Part shown: in pieces, positions 13,776-23,468 of the stretch
Numbering within the stretch: the first letter of the stretch is position 1
How the letters are laid out: every line of letters starts with the position of its first letter
NCBI GenBank assembly: GCA_020630975.1
Contig: JAHDID010000037.1
Coordinates: 1-59,234 of the forward strand
Origin: Verrucomicrobiota bacterium
Lineage (GTDB): Bacteria; Verrucomicrobiota; Verrucomicrobiia; Verrucomicrobiales; DEV007
Reading direction: 5' to 3'
DNA: 59,234 nucleotides
Notes under the pieces: generated by a model
Databases searched by the model: none
Told to the model about the DNA's origin: nothing
The model's input: the letters and a program-made list of their open reading frames with translations, nothing else
Made by a program: the position numbers and the translations under genes

Positions 13776-15740
13776 TCACCACCGCCAACTCGCCTTCACC
13801 GTGCCCAAATGCAATTGCGCATCCTCCTGGAAAAAGCGGCCCTGGTAATCGAAGAATAGACCGAAGTTTTTGTGGAAATCGAAACCCACTCCCGCGCCGA
13901 ATTCCATCCAACCCTCTCCGGGATCGACTTGGCTGAGACTATTGGTTACGGTCGCACCACGGCCTACGATTGCGTTAGTCGCAGTATTGACTCGGGCAAA
14001 GGGGCTCTGCTGTAGAGTGCCACTGACATTGCGCTCTTGATCGAGATTTTCTCGACCATAGCCGACGCGGAAGGTTGGGCGCATGGCTCCCCATCTGGTG
14101 TCGTGACGCCAGTTGAGTTGCCAACCTAAAGTCGTGATAAAGGATTCATAATCCTGCTCTCTGAACCGCGTATTAAAAGCGGCGTTGCCGGTCTCGGTGT
14201 AGCCATCGAGTGTTCCCCAGCTGTAGTCGGCACGAAAGGTTGGGCCGTGGACGAAACGATCTTCTACTGGAATATTGTAGCCGAGGTTAAGTGTGGTTTG
14301 GTGCGCTTCGATATCGGGAGCCGCACGCATGGTCGATCCGAAAGCGTTACGTTTGATGTCTGCCTCATAATCTCCGTAACTATAGAATACATCTGCCCAT
14401 AGATTGTCTTTAAAATACGAAGTATAGAACATGGCGGTATCCCCTTCGATATCGACATTGCCGACTCCGCCAGCTAAAGTATTATCATTCCAGACATGCG
14501 ACCAACCGACACCGACTGCCCAGTTTTCGTTGATCACATATTCAATACCAGCGGTAGCAGCATAGGTATTACTTTCCACGCCTGGGCTACCACCAAGAGC
14601 ATCGAGATCGTATTGGCCAAAGTCAGCTAATGCAAAGACTTCCCAATTATTCCCCGCAGCAACGACGCGGGGATCACTGGAGTAAAGCGCATGTTGAGTG
14701 ACACTTGGCATTATCCATTCGGCATTATCGTTGAAAGTTACTGAGTCAAAATGGAGACCACTGGCATTGACGCTCGGAATACTAGCCTCGGTACGACCAG
14801 TGAGATTGATGGTGTTAGTGATTTTTAGGTCACGCTCAGCTTGGAAATGTCTAGCCGCAGAGACTTCGCGGCCACGTCGGATGCGATTTTCTCTCAGGAA
14901 CTCATGTGTGTGTCTACCCCGCAAGCGATGGATGCGCTGGTTGAGACTGCGACCGCCGACATTGTGTATATTGCTGGCAATCTGACCAATAGTCATATTC
15001 ATAGGGATGCCGCTACCGACAAGTTGATTGATAGCACTTGTATCAATGATATTGATAAATTGAGGGACTGGAATAGGTGTCGGAGTGGGTGTCGGAGTCG
15101 ATGTTGTGCATCCTGGCGAAGTCGTATCGTCGATAGGCGAGCCTAAAAGCTGTATTTCGGAGAAGCCAAATCTGGTAAAGCCAACGGCCTGAGACACTGT
15201 GATTTCCAGCGTATGGGAACCGTCTGTCAAAGTGGTTATGAGAGGAATTACGGTGGTTTGAGTGCCACCTGCTGTTCTACCATTAGTATTTGCTCCACCT
15301 GCAGCAGTTCCCGACACCCCGTTAACGTTCACCGCAAATTGCGCTTGTACGGTGATATTATCTTCCAACAGTAGATTACCACCCTCAAAGTAATCATAAG
15401 TCAAAGAAACACCATTAACACTCAAGTTATCAATGCAATGTTGCAGGGCCACATTGAAAGATATTACATAATCGTTTGGCGTTTGATGAGGCTGCTGAAA
15501 TCCAATAAACCCATGAGAATCAGGGTGAATAGCCCCCGGGGTTTCCAGGCCGGAAATAGTCGTGGGAAGGCCATTGATGTTTGGATCAGAATTCCAGCTG
15601 ATGCCGCTAATGCTGGTTGCGTTTGGAGTTGGAATAACACCCGAAAAATCACTAGTGAATAACTGCGCATCGACTTTACCGATGATCAGGCAACAGAAGC
15701 AAATTGCGATAAGCAACTTCAGGTGTGGTTTGTGTGTCAT
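13776..15740 (-). CDS. Autotransporter, tandem paralogue with different passenger
   Basis: A 654-residue protein with a signal peptide (MTHKPHLKLLIAICFCCLIIG, cleavage near VDA). Its passenger of about 185 residues, to about 210, does not align by eye with that of the neighbour. It has a short Thr-Pro linker (about 212-223), an INIIDTSAINQL stretch, the Arg/His-rich segment (about 260-305), and a beta-barrel from about 360 to the C-terminal KASWRW. The passenger has alternating beta-strand patterns and a predicted lectin-like look (FIGFQQPHQTPNDYVISF), but I cannot name a fold. The barrel is near-identical to that of the downstream gene 11653-13584. Its own copy of the palindrome element lies about 60 bases upstream. 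Confidence 0.85.
   Translation of the reverse strand: MTHKPHLKLLIAICFCCLIIGKVDAQLFTSDFSGVIPTPNATSISGISWNSDPNINGLPTTISGLETPGAIHPDSHGFIGFQQPHQTPNDYVISFNVALQHCIDNLSVNGVSLTYDYFEGGNLLLEDNITVQAQFAVNVNGVSGTAAGGANTNGRTAGGTQTTVIPLITTLTDGSHTLEITVSQAVGFTRFGFSEIQLLGSPIDDTTSPGCTTSTPTPTPTPIPVPQFINIIDTSAINQLVGSGIPMNMTIGQIASNIHNVGGRSLNQRIHRLRGRHTHEFLRENRIRRGREVSAARHFQAERDLKITNTINLTGRTEASIPSVNASGLHFDSVTFNDNAEWIMPSVTQHALYSSDPRVVAAGNNWEVFALADFGQYDLDALGGSPGVESNTYAATAGIEYVINENWAVGVGWSHVWNDNTLAGGVGNVDIEGDTAMFYTSYFKDNLWADVFYSYGDYEADIKRNAFGSTMRAAPDIEAHQTTLNLGYNIPVEDRFVHGPTFRADYSWGTLDGYTETGNAAFNTRFREQDYESFITTLGWQLNWRHDTRWGAMRPTFRVGYGRENLDQERNVSGTLQQSPFARVNTATNAIVGRGATVTNSLSQVDPGEGWMEFGAGVGFDFHKNFGLFFDYQGRFFQEDAQLHLGTVKASWRW
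14322..14582. repeat. 261-base block identical to 12199-12459
   Basis: Partner of the identical block in the neighbouring autotransporter gene. Both lie in the middle of the barrel coding sequence. Confidence 0.93.
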
Positions 15741-15797
15741 GATTAGGCCTCGCAGAAATTTCGATTTCCAGAGAGATGCTGAACGAATCCAGCAATT

Positions 15798-15838
15798 TTG
15801 TCATGCCACTGAATCCAGCGGCATAGGTGGTTGATTGT
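15798..15838. repeat. Dispersed ATGCC-palindrome element, copy upstream of autotransporter 13776-15740
   Basis: Core at 15803-15824 (ATGCCACTG, AATC, CAGCGGCAT), with one unpaired position compared with the perfect palindrome at 13633-13654. It is followed by the same ATAGGTG and TTGATTGT bases as the other copy. Confidence 0.75.
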
Positions 15839-15924
15839 CAGGAATATTTAACTAATCCTACTTTGTCATTTAGTTAGATCAGATACTCTCTTGTCTGATC
15901 TCAAAGCCTTTAGCAAACAGGCGC

Positions 15925-15946
15925 AAACAGGCAAGAGTGCCTGTTT
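15925..15946. repeat. Hairpin repeat AAACAGGCA / TGCCTGTTT
   Basis: Perfect 9-base arms around AGAG, preceded by another GCAAACAGGC copy at 15913-15922. It lies about 35 bases beyond the end of the leftward gene 15981-17330, so it may end that transcript, though no T tract follows on that strand. It may equally be another intergenic palindrome. The rest of 15841-15980 shows nothing. Confidence 0.55.
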
Positions 15947-15980
15947 TACATAACCAAAGGCGATAGTGTCTACCCGTCCG

Positions 15981-17330
15981 CTACTTTACAAAAATTGAGG
16001 GACTGGGCCACCGGTCCTGAGGACCTTTGATCTGCTCTTCGGTGGGCGGTTTGACGCGGCTGGGCCAGCCGGAGGCGCGAAGGCGGACAGTCCGTCCCGG
16101 GCGGAAGCCTTCCAAAATCAGGTCGGTGCTAAATTCGATCTCGATGCCACTGTTACCCAAGGTAGCCGATTTAGGATTCTGATTCACAGCAGTGATCTCT
16201 CCTTCCATACCATCGTGGTTCTGCCACCAGGTGCGCAGGGTGCTCTCGGCAGCGCACATTTGCACCCAGGCTTTGGGCTTGAATGCATCATAGAGGCGCT
16301 GGTCCATCCCCCCGTGAAGCACAGCGGTTACCGTGCCGTGGCCAAATTGATCATAATCAACTGCCGTTACTTTTGCGGGTAGCCATCGGTATCGGATGTG
16401 CCGTATATGGATTTGGCGTTGGCGTTCTTTGGCCACCTCCACGGCGATGTTATCCAGCCACAGATCCGCGACGTGAAATTGCTGGTATAGATAGCGAGGG
16501 TGCCAGCCAAGCGCGAGATGAGCGGACTGGTTATTGAGTTGTTTTCTACCGTCCTGCTTCCAGGTCCCTTCGTTGAGCAGGTCTTGAATGCCCAGTAACT
16601 CTTTGCCTCGCCAGATACGGGTAGAGTGGTCGATGGTCAAAGCGTGGTCTTTTTCACCGAAGCGTGCATTGAGGGTGCCTCCATCCCCCTGTATCTCTAT
16701 ATCATTGAGTTGCCAGGCTTTGCCTTCACGGAGATTCTTACTGAGATCGTCTTCTAGGAGTAGGACGTAATTCTCGGCGGGTTTGCCTAGTTTCGGTTTA
16801 TTGATAACGGGGACCAGCGACGTCTCAGCATTGGGAGGCAGGTAGAATTGGCCGTAGAGATTCGTCCCGATAGGGATATCACGTAGTTCTGCTGGAGCTC
16901 CTCGGTAGTAGATGCAGCCATAGGGCAGCATAGCGAATGGGTGCAGACGATCTTCACGGAAATAGTTATCCACGTGCAATCGTAGGGTGCCGCGCCGGTT
17001 GACGTGATCGACAAAGACCAACTCGCCTCGGTAAGCCACTGCTTTGGATGGGTCGGCAAACTGGCCGGGGGTGGGGCGATAGAGTTCGCTTGTTCCTGGT
17101 TCTTCTGCCTGTAGAGGCGGATAGATAAAGGCAGCGACAAGAGTTAATACTATTAAGTGGGTGACTTGATAGTATTGAATGGGTGATTTTTGATCAAGGA
17201 GCGGCGCGCTTTTAGCCGCCGGGCAACCGGAGTCAATTTGCTTTGTTTCAGCCCTCTGTTTAAGCCTGCTTGTGCCAAGGCTCCGGCTTGAAAACCTTGC
17301 TAGCGCTCTAATGGAAATGTGATCGGTCAT
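15981..17330 (-). CDS. Hypothetical exported protein, third gene of the DUF1592/DUF1552 operon
   Basis: The longest frame gives 449 residues, but the first 55 or so are an unlikely basic stretch. A hydrophobic export segment follows ([19 protein letters not shown], about 57-75), so the true start may lie just before it at a non-ATG codon. The mature part has recurring beta-strand-like units ([54 protein letters not shown]), as if built of three OB-like or barrel repeats. It follows the DUF1552 gene on the same strand after 65 bases. I do not recognise the family, and the function is unknown. Confidence 0.6.
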   Translation of the reverse strand: MTDHISIRALARFSSRSLGTSRLKQRAETKQIDSGCPAAKSAPLLDQKSPIQYYQVTHLIVLTLVAAFIYPPLQAEEPGTSELYRPTPGQFADPSKAVAYRGELVFVDHVNRRGTLRLHVDNYFREDRLHPFAMLPYGCIYYRGAPAELRDIPIGTNLYGQFYLPPNAETSLVPVINKPKLGKPAENYVLLLEDDLSKNLREGKAWQLNDIEIQGDGGTLNARFGEKDHALTIDHSTRIWRGKELLGIQDLLNEGTWKQDGRKQLNNQSAHLALGWHPRYLYQQFHVADLWLDNIAVEVAKERQRQIHIRHIRYRWLPAKVTAVDYDQFGHGTVTAVLHGGMDQRLYDAFKPKAWVQMCAAESTLRTWWQNHDGMEGEITAVNQNPKSATLGNSGIEIEFSTDLILEGFRPGRTVRLRASGWPSRVKPPTEEQIKGPQDRWPSPSIFVK

Positions 17331-17395
17331 TAGCTATTAGGAGGATAGGCTTTGGCTCGGGTTGTTGGGCAGCTAAAGGCAGCCCCTCCTTGAGT

Positions 17396-18748
17396 TTACC
17401 CTAGGCTCAACTGCTGATTGCTGTCGCCAAACTGGTCAGTTTCTACGCCCATCTTGTTGGCCATTAGCAGGAGCAGATTACTCATGTGGGCATCACTGTT
17501 AGCAGGGCGGCTGCAAAGGCGGTAGTGTGCGCCCGGGCTGGCCAGGTTGTAGCCGTCGAAGTGCCCTTGATTCAGGTCCAGATGTTTGCCATGTTGCAGC
17601 CCGCATTGGCTGCCACCTGCTAAGACTAAGGGTAGGTTGGCATTACCGTGGCTGTGACCATAAGCCATACCGCTGCCAAACAGAGACATGGTGCTGTCGA
17701 TTAAAGGCTTACCATCTAGGTCTTTTGTTTCGGCCAGGCGGGTCAGGAAGTAACTATATTGTTCAACCGCGAAGGTGTCGCTCTGCGTTAGTTTTTCCAT
17801 GTGTCCGGGGTCGCCATTGTGATGGCTGAGGGCGTGCCGGGATTGGGATATCTTTAGTTCGGGGATAGGTAGCCCCTGACCCTCCAGCCCACTACTGAAG
17901 GTAGCGACGCGTGTGGCGTCTACCTGAAAGGCTAAAACCATTAGGTCGTAGATGGTGCGAAAGTAGGCTCCGGCTTCGGTTTGTGGTACATCTTTGTTGG
18001 TGCGCTTGCGGTCGTTGTCTTCGATTTTGGGACGTGGTATATCAAGCCAGGCATCGGCTCGCTGAGTGCGGATTTCCGTTTCTCGGACAGCTGTTAAATA
18101 TTGTTCCAGGCGACCTTTATCGTCAGTACCGATCTTTTTCTCCAGGGATTTTACTTCATCCAGGTTGGCATCGAGAACGCTGCCTTTCCGGCGCAAAGCA
18201 CGGCGCTGTGCAGTGGTACCATTTGAAGGTTCTTCGAATAAGTAACTAAAGATCTCCTGGCAACGACTCATCCCGGGGAGCCGAATACCGTCGGCGGTCC
18301 ATGCCAGAGACTCGCCTTTATTAGCGATTTCCAGGGAGTGAAAGCGGGTATGGGTCGAGGTGACTTCAGCAATTTTCTGATCCACCGAAATACTGTTGCG
18401 ATCCGAAGGCCCCAATTGGCCACCAGTAAGCCATATTTTTTGACAATTGTGATGATGTCCGAGCCCCCCCGGATGATGCAGGCCGCTGATTGGCGTGATG
18501 ACATTTCGGTGTTTTTCCAGAGGTTTCAGCGAACGCGAAAAGGTGTAGTCGGCACCGTGATCGGTGATTTGATAGTCCAGTGTATTGACTCCGTTGGGGA
18601 TATAGATGAAGGCTGCTCTCTTTGGGGTGATGGGGGGTGCGGCGCGGAGCGGTCGCATACAGTCGAGTGCTGGCAACGCGATAAAGCTACCCAGAGCACG
18701 CAAGGCATGACGGCGGTCGATTAGCCAGGATTGGTTTAAATAGTTCAT
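17396..18748 (-). CDS. DUF1552 family protein, Tat-type signal
   Basis: A 450-residue protein of the DUF1552 family, found in planctomycetes, verrucomicrobia and myxobacteria, almost always beside DUF1592 proteins. The N terminus carries a twin-arginine pattern ([18 protein letters not shown]), suggesting folded export. Family features include [17 protein letters not shown], the His-rich [37 protein letters not shown], and [13 protein letters not shown] near the end. The alkaline-phosphatase-like fold is known only by prediction. It overlaps the DUF1592 gene by four bases (18745-18748), so the two are translationally coupled. No enzymatic reaction is established for the family. Confidence 0.9.
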   Translation of the reverse strand: MNYLNQSWLIDRRHALRALGSFIALPALDCMRPLRAAPPITPKRAAFIYIPNGVNTLDYQITDHGADYTFSRSLKPLEKHRNVITPISGLHHPGGLGHHHNCQKIWLTGGQLGPSDRNSISVDQKIAEVTSTHTRFHSLEIANKGESLAWTADGIRLPGMSRCQEIFSYLFEEPSNGTTAQRRALRRKGSVLDANLDEVKSLEKKIGTDDKGRLEQYLTAVRETEIRTQRADAWLDIPRPKIEDNDRKRTNKDVPQTEAGAYFRTIYDLMVLAFQVDATRVATFSSGLEGQGLPIPELKISQSRHALSHHNGDPGHMEKLTQSDTFAVEQYSYFLTRLAETKDLDGKPLIDSTMSLFGSGMAYGHSHGNANLPLVLAGGSQCGLQHGKHLDLNQGHFDGYNLASPGAHYRLCSRPANSDAHMSNLLLLMANKMGVETDQFGDSNQQLSLG

Positions 18749-21174
18749 TTTTTCTTTAACAGTTCAGATGTGGCTACAGCCTTTACCAGGTCCTTTAGTC
18801 GATAATTAGATTCCTTGGCTACTGCTACGATCGCTTCAATATCGTCTGCATCGTCGACTGTCAGTACGCGCCGCAGGCTATAAGTGCAGAGGTGCTCTAC
18901 CATCGCCCTGGCGAATCGATCACGGTCATTGACTAGCAATTGTTTGAAATCATTGGCATTGGCGAAGGCTCGCCCGTCGGGCAGCTCACCACTCGGGTCT
19001 GACACAGGGTTCTCGCCTTTGCCCGTCTCGACTTTTTCGTGGGTGCGGAATTGACCAATGGCATCGAACTGGTCAAAGGCAAAGCCGAGTGGATCGATCG
19101 TTTTGTGGCAGGCAGCACAGTTGGCATCGTGGGTATGGGCTTCCAGTTTCTGACGGATGGTGGTCTTCAAGCCGCCGACTGGATTGGTTTCTATCGGATC
19201 GACATTGGCCGGTGGCGCAGGCGGAGTCTTGCCAAATATAGCTTCGCTAATCCAGACACCTCTATGCACAGGACGATGGCGGGTGCCGTCGGATGTGAGT
19301 CCCAGTATTGCACCGGTGGTAAGCAAACCGCCACGGTTGCTGTCCGGGGTTAAGCTGACTTTTTGAAACCCTCCTTTCGCTGACTCGGGCAGGCCATAAA
19401 ATTCACTCAACCTTGGATTGGCGACAGTCCAGTCGGACTGGATGAATTGATCGATGGGCAGGTTGTTGGTGAAGATTTCTTTGAAATAGTGGATGACTTC
19501 CTTCTGCATACTGGCTTCCAGCCAGGCATCGTAACTGGGGTAGAGCTTTTTGTCAGGAGGGAACATGCCGAGTTTGTGTAGCTGCAGCCACTGGCGGGGA
19601 AAGTCGGCCATGAATCGCTCGATTTTAGGATCGGCTAGCATGCGTTCAACTTGGGTGGCGAGATTCTCGCTGGTGAGCTGACCTTTTTCTGCTGCTGCGA
19701 GCAGGGAAGGATCAGGCATCGAACTCCAGAGAAAATAAGACAGACGAGAAGCTAGCTCCCAATCGTTAAGCCGCTCACGCGGCTTGGTATCACCTTCTAC
19801 TAAATAGGTGAAATTGCGCGAGGTCAGTATGCCCAGCAGCGCAGCCTGGTAAGCAGTGTTGACACTTTCACCTACTTCTCGCTCCTGATCATACAACTTT
19901 AGATAGGGTTTTAGCTCTTGATTTGAAACCGGCCTTCTCCAGGCGCGATTGGCGAAGCTTTGTAAATGCTGAGCCACTGATTCTGGTGACGCATCGTTCG
20001 CAGGAATGATACCTTTCCGTGTGTTTTGCTCGGTTTGGCTGACGATTGGCCCTTCCCATTCGATCCAATCGAGTAGCACCATGGAATAGATTCCGTTACC
20101 CTCTTCGTCGAACATTTTCGGTGCTACCGGATTGAGTAATGCGGTCTCAGTGCTGTGAGTAAACATGTAGTTCTGACTCGCCAGCGCGTTTCTATAGTGC
20201 GCCCCCTTGCGTCGATCGATCACTTCGGTAGCGATCACGTTAAAGTCGAGATTCACCGGCATTTCCAGGAACACTTCGAACTCGATGATCTCCGGTTTAT
20301 CTTCGGGTGCCAGGATATCCAGTTCAACCAGACCTTCGTTGGCGGCTTCAAATGTGCGTTGACCAATGCGCAGGTGAGGAACCTGCCCTCCTGATGGACG
20401 AATGCCACTGGCCTGCATTTTCACCCGATAGAGTCCGCTGTGTTGCGGCCCCGTTTTGCCGAACCAATTGTGTCGGAGGGCTGGCTGTAGACGGCCAGGG
20501 AATAACACGCTTCGAAGCGGACGTTTGATCCCAAATCGATCTAGGTAGGCTTGTTGGTTTTCGCCGCCCTGATAACGCAGTTCGGCTGCGGTCTTGCGTA
20601 CGGTTTTTGGCTCGACAGGTGTTTCGGGAAAGGCCCGGCTGACGACCGTTTCGGCTGCCTTGTAATAGCGCTCGACATGGGAGGGGGACAGGGAAAGCCT
20701 GGAACCGATCCGCTCAAAGCCGTGCCAGAGAGGGTCCGCATTGAGTTCACCGGGTTTGGCGGGATCGTAGCGCACACCGAGTAGGTCATAGACGGTATTT
20801 CGGTATTCCTGGCGGCTGAGACGATAATGTGCAACTGGCGGGCGAGCGGCAAGGCGGGCATCACGACCCTGGCGAATCAGATCGTCGAGCTGCTGGATGA
20901 CTTGGCTAATCTCCACCTCAGATGGCTGGGGTTCATCCTCAGGTGGCATCTCCCCTGCATTGATCCGCTCAATGACTTCGGCCCACAGATGACTGTCGAG
21001 GCCGGATTTGAAATCGCGAGAAAGCGTATCGACCCGGGTGTCTCCCTTTTCTTTTTCGGGTCCGTGACAACGGATACAATGATTCTGCAGAAAAGCCTCA
21101 AAGCCCTCTTTGCCGTGCAATGGCAAAGTGAGCAAGATAAGTGCTGCAAGTATAAGATGAAGCGTAGTCTTCAC
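18745..21174 (-). CDS. DUF1592/DUF1588/DUF1585 protein with two c-type heme motifs
   Basis: An 809-residue exported protein. After a signal peptide ([21 protein letters not shown]) it has a planctomycete-type cytochrome c motif (C33-IRC-H37, followed by [14 protein letters not shown]). The DUF1587, DUF1595, DUF1592, DUF1588 and DUF1585 domains then follow in the usual order. Recognisable pieces are [59 protein letters not shown], and a second heme motif CAACH near residue 685 followed by [14 protein letters not shown]. It is first in a leftward operon with the DUF1552 gene. It diverges from the FAD oxidoreductase gene. Periplasmic electron transfer in glycan or lipid oxidation is a plausible guess only. 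Confidence 0.92.
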   Translation of the reverse strand: MKTTLHLILAALILLTLPLHGKEGFEAFLQNHCIRCHGPEKEKGDTRVDTLSRDFKSGLDSHLWAEVIERINAGEMPPEDEPQPSEVEISQVIQQLDDLIRQGRDARLAARPPVAHYRLSRQEYRNTVYDLLGVRYDPAKPGELNADPLWHGFERIGSRLSLSPSHVERYYKAAETVVSRAFPETPVEPKTVRKTAAELRYQGGENQQAYLDRFGIKRPLRSVLFPGRLQPALRHNWFGKTGPQHSGLYRVKMQASGIRPSGGQVPHLRIGQRTFEAANEGLVELDILAPEDKPEIIEFEVFLEMPVNLDFNVIATEVIDRRKGAHYRNALASQNYMFTHSTETALLNPVAPKMFDEEGNGIYSMVLLDWIEWEGPIVSQTEQNTRKGIIPANDASPESVAQHLQSFANRAWRRPVSNQELKPYLKLYDQEREVGESVNTAYQAALLGILTSRNFTYLVEGDTKPRERLNDWELASRLSYFLWSSMPDPSLLAAAEKGQLTSENLATQVERMLADPKIERFMADFPRQWLQLHKLGMFPPDKKLYPSYDAWLEASMQKEVIHYFKEIFTNNLPIDQFIQSDWTVANPRLSEFYGLPESAKGGFQKVSLTPDSNRGGLLTTGAILGLTSDGTRHRPVHRGVWISEAIFGKTPPAPPANVDPIETNPVGGLKTTIRQKLEAHTHDANCAACHKTIDPLGFAFDQFDAIGQFRTHEKVETGKGENPVSDPSGELPDGRAFANANDFKQLLVNDRDRFARAMVEHLCTYSLRRVLTVDDADDIEAIVAVAKESNYRLKDLVKAVATSELLKKK

Positions 21175-21232
21175 GGTTTGCTATTCTGGTCCTTATTCCT
21201 TTCAAATAAAAGCAAACAATTGCCCCTATATC

Positions 21233-21247
21233 CAGTGGCATGCATTT
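21233..21247. repeat. Half copy of the ATGCC-palindrome element
   Basis: CAGTGGCATGCATTT, identical over 15 bases to 13739-13753 and preceded by similar ATAT bases. It lies in the divergent gap between the DUF1592 gene and the FAD oxidoreductase gene. Confidence 0.55.
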
Positions 21248-21292
21248 TCCCATAAAATGGTTAGCCTTTCAGGTAATTGTTCAGTCGCTAAC

Positions 21293-23368
21293 ATGAAAAC
21301 CTTATTGAAAGTCCTTTCCCTCTCACTCCTCCTGGTTGGGTTTATCTTCGTCCAGGCCGAAGAAACCTATGACATCGTCATCTACGGCGGTACCAGTGCC
21401 GGGATCGTAGCCGGTATCCAGGCGCAAAAGATGGGCAAATCGGTAGTCGTCATCGAGCCGACCAGTCGCGAAGGCGGCCTGACAACTGGAGGCTTGGGGC
21501 AAACCGACATCGGCAACAAAATGGCGATTGGCGGCCTGTCGCGGGAATTTTACCAGCGCATCGCTCAACACTATGCTGATGACAGCGTCTGGAATTGGCA
21601 GCAGCGTAATGAATACAAAGACGGTGGTCAGACTCGAACCGATAAAGGTGAGTCGGCGATGTGGACGTTTGAGCCGAGCGCAGCTTTAAAAGTCTATCGC
21701 CAATGGATCTCCGAAACCGGCCTGAAACTCATCTACAACGAACGCCTCAACCGCGAAACCGGCGTCACTAAAGATGGAGCCCGCATTGTGAAAATCACCA
21801 TGGAATCGGACCGAACCTTTGCGGGTAGAATGTTTATCGACGCCACTTACGAAGGTGATCTGCTCGCCGCCGCAGGGGTGAGCTACACAGTCGGTCGCGA
21901 GGCAAACAGTCAATATGGCGAAACGCTCAATGGCGTACAGACCGGGATGGCGAAGCATCACAACTTCGTCGACGGAGTCGATCCCTACCGCGTAAAAGGC
22001 GATCCATCGAGCGGGCTGCTGCCGTTTCTCGATTCCGATGGTCCAGGCGAAGAGGGCGCGGCCGATCACCGTGTGCAGGCCTACTGCTTTCGCATGTGCC
22101 TAACCGACCATCCAGAGAACAGGATTCAATTTCACAAGCCGGAGGGTTATGACGAAACGTGGTTTGAACTGCTGCTGCGCAACTACGAGGCAGGTGAAAC
22201 CCGCGTGCCATGGATCAACTCGGCCATGCCCAATCGCAAGACCGACACCAACAACCGGCAGGGGGTCTCAACCGATTTCATCGGTCAGAATTACGACTAT
22301 CCCGATGCCAGCTATCTCGAACGCGAAAAGATTGTCGCTCGACATCGCCTATATCACCAAGGCCTGATGTGGACCCTGGCAAACCACCCACGCATGCCCG
22401 CCGCAGTCCGCAACGAGGTTGCGCGCTGGGGCATGTGCCGCGACGAGTTTACTGAGGGCAACGGCTGGCAGGAACAGCTATACATTCGAGAGGCCCGGCG
22501 CATGGTTAGTGATTTTGTAATGACTCAGCATCACTGCCAAAATCGCGAAACGGCTGAAGACTCCATCGGTATGGGGGCCTACAATATGGATTCGCACCAC
22601 GTGCAGCGTTACGTAACGGCGGACGGTTTCGCCAAAAATGAAGGCGACGTCCAGGTAGCTGTCCCACCTTATCCGATCAGCTATCGAGCCATCGTCCCGA
22701 AACAGTCAGAGGCGAATAATTTACTCGTGCCTGTGTGCCTTTCATCCAGCCACATCGCCTTCGGATCAATCCGCATGGAGCCGGTATTCATGGTCCTCGC
22801 TCAATCCGCAGCCACAGCAGCCAGCTTTGCGATAGATGATGAGATTGCCATTCAGGAAGTGAGTTACGACAAATTGCAGGCACGCTTGAAACAGGACGGC
22901 CAGGTCCTTAGCTACAAACCGACTCTGCTGCCCGAGGAATTGGAGGGAATCATCGTGGATGATACTGAGGCAAAGTTAACCGGCGAATGGAAGCCTGGCA
23001 GTGTCGTATGGGGAATTAACCAGGGCTACATCCATGACGACCGAAAAATGGACGGCAACGCCTCCGCCGAGTTTACTGCCGATTTACCGAAATCAGGTGT
23101 ATACGAAGTACTGGTATCCTACAAGGAACACTACACCCGCGCTTCGAACATCAAAGTATTAGTCCAGCAAGCCGATGGAGTTTCCGAGGTGACTTTAAGT
23201 CAGAGAGAAAAGCCCGATATAGATCAATTCTTCAAATCGATAGGAAGGTTCCAGTTTAACAAATCCGCAAAGGTGACCTTCACGAACCAGGGCGTGGATG
23301 GTAGTGTAGCGGTGGATGCTGTCCGGTGGTTCCCAGTGATCAAGCAAAGTTCGCAGTCAGTGAAATGA
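21293..23368 (+). CDS. Exported FAD-dependent oxidoreductase with C-terminal golvesin-like domain
   Basis: A 691-residue protein when started at ATG 21293, where a clear signal peptide begins (MKTLLKVLSLSLLLVGFIFV); an in-frame ATG at 21257 would add 12 residues ahead of it. The FAD-binding fold starts at DIVIYGGTSAGIVAGIQA (about 27-44), followed by EPTSREGGLTTGGLG and the family block DATYEGDLLAAAGV. Later motifs are RYVTADGF and HIAFGSIRMEPVFMVLAQSAA. Residues from about 560 on form a beta-rich domain like the golvesin C-terminal domain (GVYEVLVSYKEHYTRASN). Such fused enzymes are common in glycan-degrading Verrucomicrobiota and Planctomycetes. The substrate is unknown; a sugar or polyol is likely. 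Confidence 0.88.
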   Translation: MKTLLKVLSLSLLLVGFIFVQAEETYDIVIYGGTSAGIVAGIQAQKMGKSVVVIEPTSREGGLTTGGLGQTDIGNKMAIGGLSREFYQRIAQHYADDSVWNWQQRNEYKDGGQTRTDKGESAMWTFEPSAALKVYRQWISETGLKLIYNERLNRETGVTKDGARIVKITMESDRTFAGRMFIDATYEGDLLAAAGVSYTVGREANSQYGETLNGVQTGMAKHHNFVDGVDPYRVKGDPSSGLLPFLDSDGPGEEGAADHRVQAYCFRMCLTDHPENRIQFHKPEGYDETWFELLLRNYEAGETRVPWINSAMPNRKTDTNNRQGVSTDFIGQNYDYPDASYLEREKIVARHRLYHQGLMWTLANHPRMPAAVRNEVARWGMCRDEFTEGNGWQEQLYIREARRMVSDFVMTQHHCQNRETAEDSIGMGAYNMDSHHVQRYVTADGFAKNEGDVQVAVPPYPISYRAIVPKQSEANNLLVPVCLSSSHIAFGSIRMEPVFMVLAQSAATAASFAIDDEIAIQEVSYDKLQARLKQDGQVLSYKPTLLPEELEGIIVDDTEAKLTGEWKPGSVVWGINQGYIHDDRKMDGNASAEFTADLPKSGVYEVLVSYKEHYTRASNIKVLVQQADGVSEVTLSQREKPDIDQFFKSIGRFQFNKSAKVTFTNQGVDGSVAVDAVRWFPVIKQSSQSVK

Positions 23369-23468
23369 AGATACTTCAAAGCTCCTAAACTTAGCAGTCG
23401 CTGCGATAGCCTCTCTCATCAGATGAAGGCCTCGGCAGGGGTGATTAACTTTCTATTTTGAAGGGCTG

